This document shows, one piece after another, positions 61,875-64,000 of a stretch of DNA of 64,000 nucleotides. The notes under the pieces were generated by a model. It was not told the origin of the DNA. It ran no database searches and saw nothing but the letters and a program-made list of their open reading frames with translations. This stretch comes from Streptomyces sp. NBC_01750 (GTDB taxonomy: Bacteria; Actinomycetota; Actinomycetes; Streptomycetales; Streptomycetaceae). The stretch's first letter is position 1, and every line of letters starts with the position of its first letter. Both the position numbers and the translations under genes were made by a program. Location: positions 5,830,001 to 5,894,000 of the forward strand of contig NZ_CP109137.1 in NCBI RefSeq assembly GCF_035918095.1, given 5' to 3'.

Positions 61875-61911
61875 CCTGAACCCAATCCACCCGGGGGAGT
61901 TGGAAATAACC

Positions 61912-62859
61912 GTGAGCACCACAAGCAACGGCACCACGCACCGCCCGATCGGTCTCACCGCGCCGAGCGGTATCGACCGCGAGGCCCACCACCGTCTCGA
62001 CGAGGCCTGGCTGGCGGCGGCGTGGAGCCACCCGTCGACCCGGGTCTTCGTGGTCTCCGGCGGTCAGGCGCTGATCGACGACACCCCCGACGGCCGCACC
62101 GAACTCGTCATGACGCCCGCCTTCGAGGCCCCCGTCACCGAGACCCATCGCTACTTCCTGGGGACGGACGAGGAAGGGGCGCGCTACTTCGCGCTCCAGA
62201 AGGACGCCCTGCCCGGGCGTATCGACCAGTCGGCCCGTCCGGCCGGACTGCGCGAAGCGGGGCTGCTGCTCTCACAGCGCGACGCGGGCCTGCTGGTGCA
62301 CGCGGTCGCGCTGGAGAACTGGCAGCGGCTGCACCGTTTCTGTTCACGCTGCGGTGAGCGCACGGTCATCGCTGCCGCGGGCCACATCCGGCGCTGCCAG
62401 GCCTGCGGAGCGGAGCACTACCCCCGTACCGACCCTGCTGTGATCATGCTCGTCACCGACGAGGAGGACCGCGCGCTGCTGGGCAGGCAGGTGCACTGGC
62501 CGGAGGGCCGCTTCTCGACGCTCGCCGGCTTCGTGGAGCCAGGCGAGTCGATCGAGCAGTCCGTGCGCCGCGAGGTCTGGGAGGAGGCGGGCGTCTCGGT
62601 CGGCGAGGTCGAGTACATCGCCAGCCAGCCCTGGCCCTTCCCGTCCAGCCTGATGCTGGGCTTCATGGCGCGGGCGACGTCCTCCGAGATCAATGTGGAC
62701 GGTGAAGAGATCCACGAGGCGCGCTGGTTCTCCCGGGAAGACCTGCGGGCCGCATTCGAGTCCGGGGAGGTGCTGCCTCCCTACGGGGTCTCGATTGCGG
62801 CCCGTCTCATCGAGCTCTGGTACGGCAAGCCGCTGCCGAAGCCCGGAGAGGTGGCCTAG
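61912..62859 (+). CDS. nudC: NAD(H)/deNADding Nudix pyrophosphatase NudC
   Basis: 315 residues from GTG 61912 (GGGGGAG about 12 nt upstream). N-terminal domain, zinc ribbon with CSRCG and CQACG pairs, then the Nudix box G-x5-E-x7-REVWEEAG and the SQPWPFPSSLM signature that distinguishes NADH pyrophosphatases. Hydrolyses NADH to NMNH and AMP and removes NAD caps from RNA (family knowledge). In M. tuberculosis Rv3199c lies in the same order between the helicase-nucleases and mycoredoxin. Convergent with the mycoredoxin gene. Confidence 0.95.
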   Translation: MSTTSNGTTHRPIGLTAPSGIDREAHHRLDEAWLAAAWSHPSTRVFVVSGGQALIDDTPDGRTELVMTPAFEAPVTETHRYFLGTDEEGARYFALQKDALPGRIDQSARPAGLREAGLLLSQRDAGLLVHAVALENWQRLHRFCSRCGERTVIAAAGHIRRCQACGAEHYPRTDPAVIMLVTDEEDRALLGRQVHWPEGRFSTLAGFVEPGESIEQSVRREVWEEAGVSVGEVEYIASQPWPFPSSLMLGFMARATSSEINVDGEEIHEARWFSREDLRAAFESGEVLPPYGVSIAARLIELWYGKPLPKPGEVA

Positions 62860-62887
62860 TCGGCCGACGGGCCCGCTGCCTGCCTGC

Positions 62888-63130
62888 TCAGACGCTGATC
62901 TTCTGCTTGACCTGGGCCAGCGAGGGGTTCGTCAGCGTCGAACCATCCGCGAAGAGCACGGTCGGAACGGTCTGGTTACCCCCGTTGGCCTTCTCGACGA
63001 AGGCCGCGGAGTGCGGGTCCTGCTCGATGTTGATCTCGGTGTACGCGATGCCCTCGCGGTCCATCTGGCTCTTCAGCCGACGGCAGTAGCCGCACCACGT
63101 CGTGCTGTACATCGTCACAGAACCCTGCAT
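62888..63130 (-). CDS. mrx1: Mycoredoxin
   Basis: 80 residues from ATG 63130. Glutaredoxin fold with active site CGYC at residues 13-16, cis-Pro in QTVPTVLFADGST, and NGGNQ loop. Mycoredoxin-1 reduces mycothiol-mixed disulfides and is the actinobacterial counterpart of glutaredoxin (Rv3198A, known). No N-terminal extension; longer frames upstream are intergenic. A perfect SigR-type promoter lies at 63208-63233 on the same strand. Confidence 0.93.
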   Translation of the reverse strand: MQGSVTMYSTTWCGYCRRLKSQMDREGIAYTEINIEQDPHSAAFVEKANGGNQTVPTVLFADGSTLTNPSLAQVKQKISV

Positions 63131-63207
63131 TGTCTCTGCGCTCCTCTGTTCGTCCCGCCGGATCTCGCCGGATCTTTCGCTCGATGCGTGTTCGCACCGG
63201 GTATGTG

Positions 63208-63233
63208 AACGTAGCTGACCTGGCCACCATTCC
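63208..63233 (-). promoter_or_regulatory. SigR-type promoter of the mycoredoxin gene
   Basis: On the minus strand GGAAT (63233-63229), exactly 18 nt, then GTT (63210-63208). Start codon 78 nt downstream of the -10. Matches the thiol-stress sigma factor consensus. Confidence 0.82.
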
Positions 63234-63309
63234 CGCATAAGTACGACTGCTCTTGTCCCCCTGGGGACAACGGCCGCACCCATCTCCGCCGACCTGGCAG
63301 CATGGCGGT

Positions 63310-64000
63310 GTGACAGCAGCAACGCACTCCTCTCTTTTCCCACAGGTCCCCGATTCGGCGGACGCGGTGCTCGACGGGCTCGACCCCGAGCAGCGCGAGG
63401 TCGCGACGGCTCTGCACGGGCCGGTGTGCGTGCTGGCAGGCGCCGGCACGGGCAAGACACGTGCGATCACCCACCGCATCGCGTACGGCGTCCGCGCGGG
63501 GATACTCCAGCCCGCCAGCGTGCTGGCCGTCACCTTCACCAACCGCGCCGCCGGCGAGATGCGTGGGCGGCTGCGGCAGCTCGGCGCGGGCGGCGTCCAG
63601 GCGCGCACGTTCCACTCCGCCGCCCTGCGCCAGCTGCAGTACTTCTGGCCGAAAGTCGTCGGCGGCGAGCTGCCCAGGCTCCTCGAGCGCAAGATCCAGC
63701 TGGTCGCCGAGGCCGCTGCCCGCTGCCGCATCCGGCTCGACCGCAATGAGCTGCGCGACGTCACGAGCGAGATCGAGTGGGCCAAGGTCACCCAGACCGT
63801 GCCGGCCGACTATCCGGCCGCGGTCGCCAAGTCGCACCGCGACGCCCCGCGCGATCCGGCCGAGATCAGCCAGGTCTACGGGATGTACGAGCAGCTCAAG
63901 CGCGACCGCTCGGTGATCGACTTCGAGGATGTGCTGCTGCTCACGGTCGGTATCCTCCAGGACCGGCACGACATCGCCGACCAGATCCGCCGGCAGTACC
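63310..64000 (+). CDS. uvrD2: UvrD2-type ATP-dependent DNA helicase, N-terminal part (cut by window edge)
   Basis: 230 visible residues from GTG 63310. MTAATHSSLFPQVPDSADAV, then LDPEQREVATALHGPVCVLA (Q motif), Walker A AGAGTGKTRA near 43-52, AVTFTNRAAGEMRGRLRQLG (Ia), TFHSAALRQLQYFWP (Ib/Ic), and DFEDVLLLTV. Order next to mycoredoxin matches Rv3198c uvrD2. 3'-5' SF1A helicase of DNA repair. Divergent from the mycoredoxin gene, sharing a 179-bp promoter region. The rest lies beyond the right edge. Confidence 0.92.
   Translation, partial: MTAATHSSLFPQVPDSADAVLDGLDPEQREVATALHGPVCVLAGAGTGKTRAITHRIAYGVRAGILQPASVLAVTFTNRAAGEMRGRLRQLGAGGVQARTFHSAALRQLQYFWPKVVGGELPRLLERKIQLVAEAAARCRIRLDRNELRDVTSEIEWAKVTQTVPADYPAAVAKSHRDAPRDPAEISQVYGMYEQLKRDRSVIDFEDVLLLTVGILQDRHDIADQIRRQY

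Noticed and set aside
60087..61958. Long minus-strand frame opposite the M20 peptidase gene
   Set aside because: Antisense shadow of well-recognised genes; no protein-like motifs.

Overview
The window is very GC-rich, uses GTG/TTG starts freely and carries the gene neighbourhood of a Streptomyces-type actinobacterial chromosome. From established knowledge, much of the core order mirrors the Mycobacterium tuberculosis block around Rv3198-Rv3211: RhlE-type helicase, MiaE-like ferritin-fold protein, DUF3107 protein, TetR regulator, DUF3152 putative metalloprotease, MoeZ, an alkyltransferase-like protein, the AdnA/AdnB motor-nucleases, NudC, mycoredoxin and UvrD2. No rRNA gene, complete tRNA gene or CRISPR array was seen.

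Layout. 1-10 kb: Mrp/ApbC Fe-S carrier (cut by the left edge), DUF1003 protein, a soluble MgtE-N/CBS protein, a lipoprotein, CorA, a SUFU-domain protein, an MFS transporter, a PHP phosphoesterase, MarC and an untracked 50-residue gene. 10-19.5 kb: NYN-domain protein, two alpha/beta hydrolases, RhlE-like helicase with a tandemly repeated tail, MiaE-like protein, DUF3107, TetR and DUF3152 proteins. 19.9-26 kb: a four-gene set (PelF-like glycosyltransferase, polytopic membrane protein, sugar epimerase, spherulin-4 family protein) that resembles a compact Pel/galactosaminogalactan-type polysaccharide locus, then moeZ behind a perfect SigR-type promoter.

26.1-45.3 kb is an accessory graveyard. A 3' fragment of tRNA-Arg(CCT) lies near its left side and an integrase fossil at its right side. 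Inside are an IS1380-like element that splits a gene and can be removed in silico to restore the frame; two 136-bp repeats; an IS481-like transposase with an amber codon; an inverted-repeat cassette carrying only a GNAT acetyltransferase; a broken XRE-type regulator; an ISL3-type element whose transposase is interrupted by a group II intron with its own RT/maturase; an IS5-like element; and a second IS5-like element that carries a DinB gene and splits a membrane-anchored gene. Several insertions share the target CTAG.

45.3-64 kb returns to core: two paralogous TAP-type lipoprotein peptidases, a large kinase-like/flippase-like membrane protein, an alkyltransferase-like protein, AdnA and AdnB separated by a lipoprotein gene, an M20 peptidase, NudC, mycoredoxin (with a perfect SigR-type promoter) and divergent UvrD2, cut by the right edge. 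The core genes on this side centre on DNA double-strand-break processing, nucleotide sanitation and thiol homeostasis.
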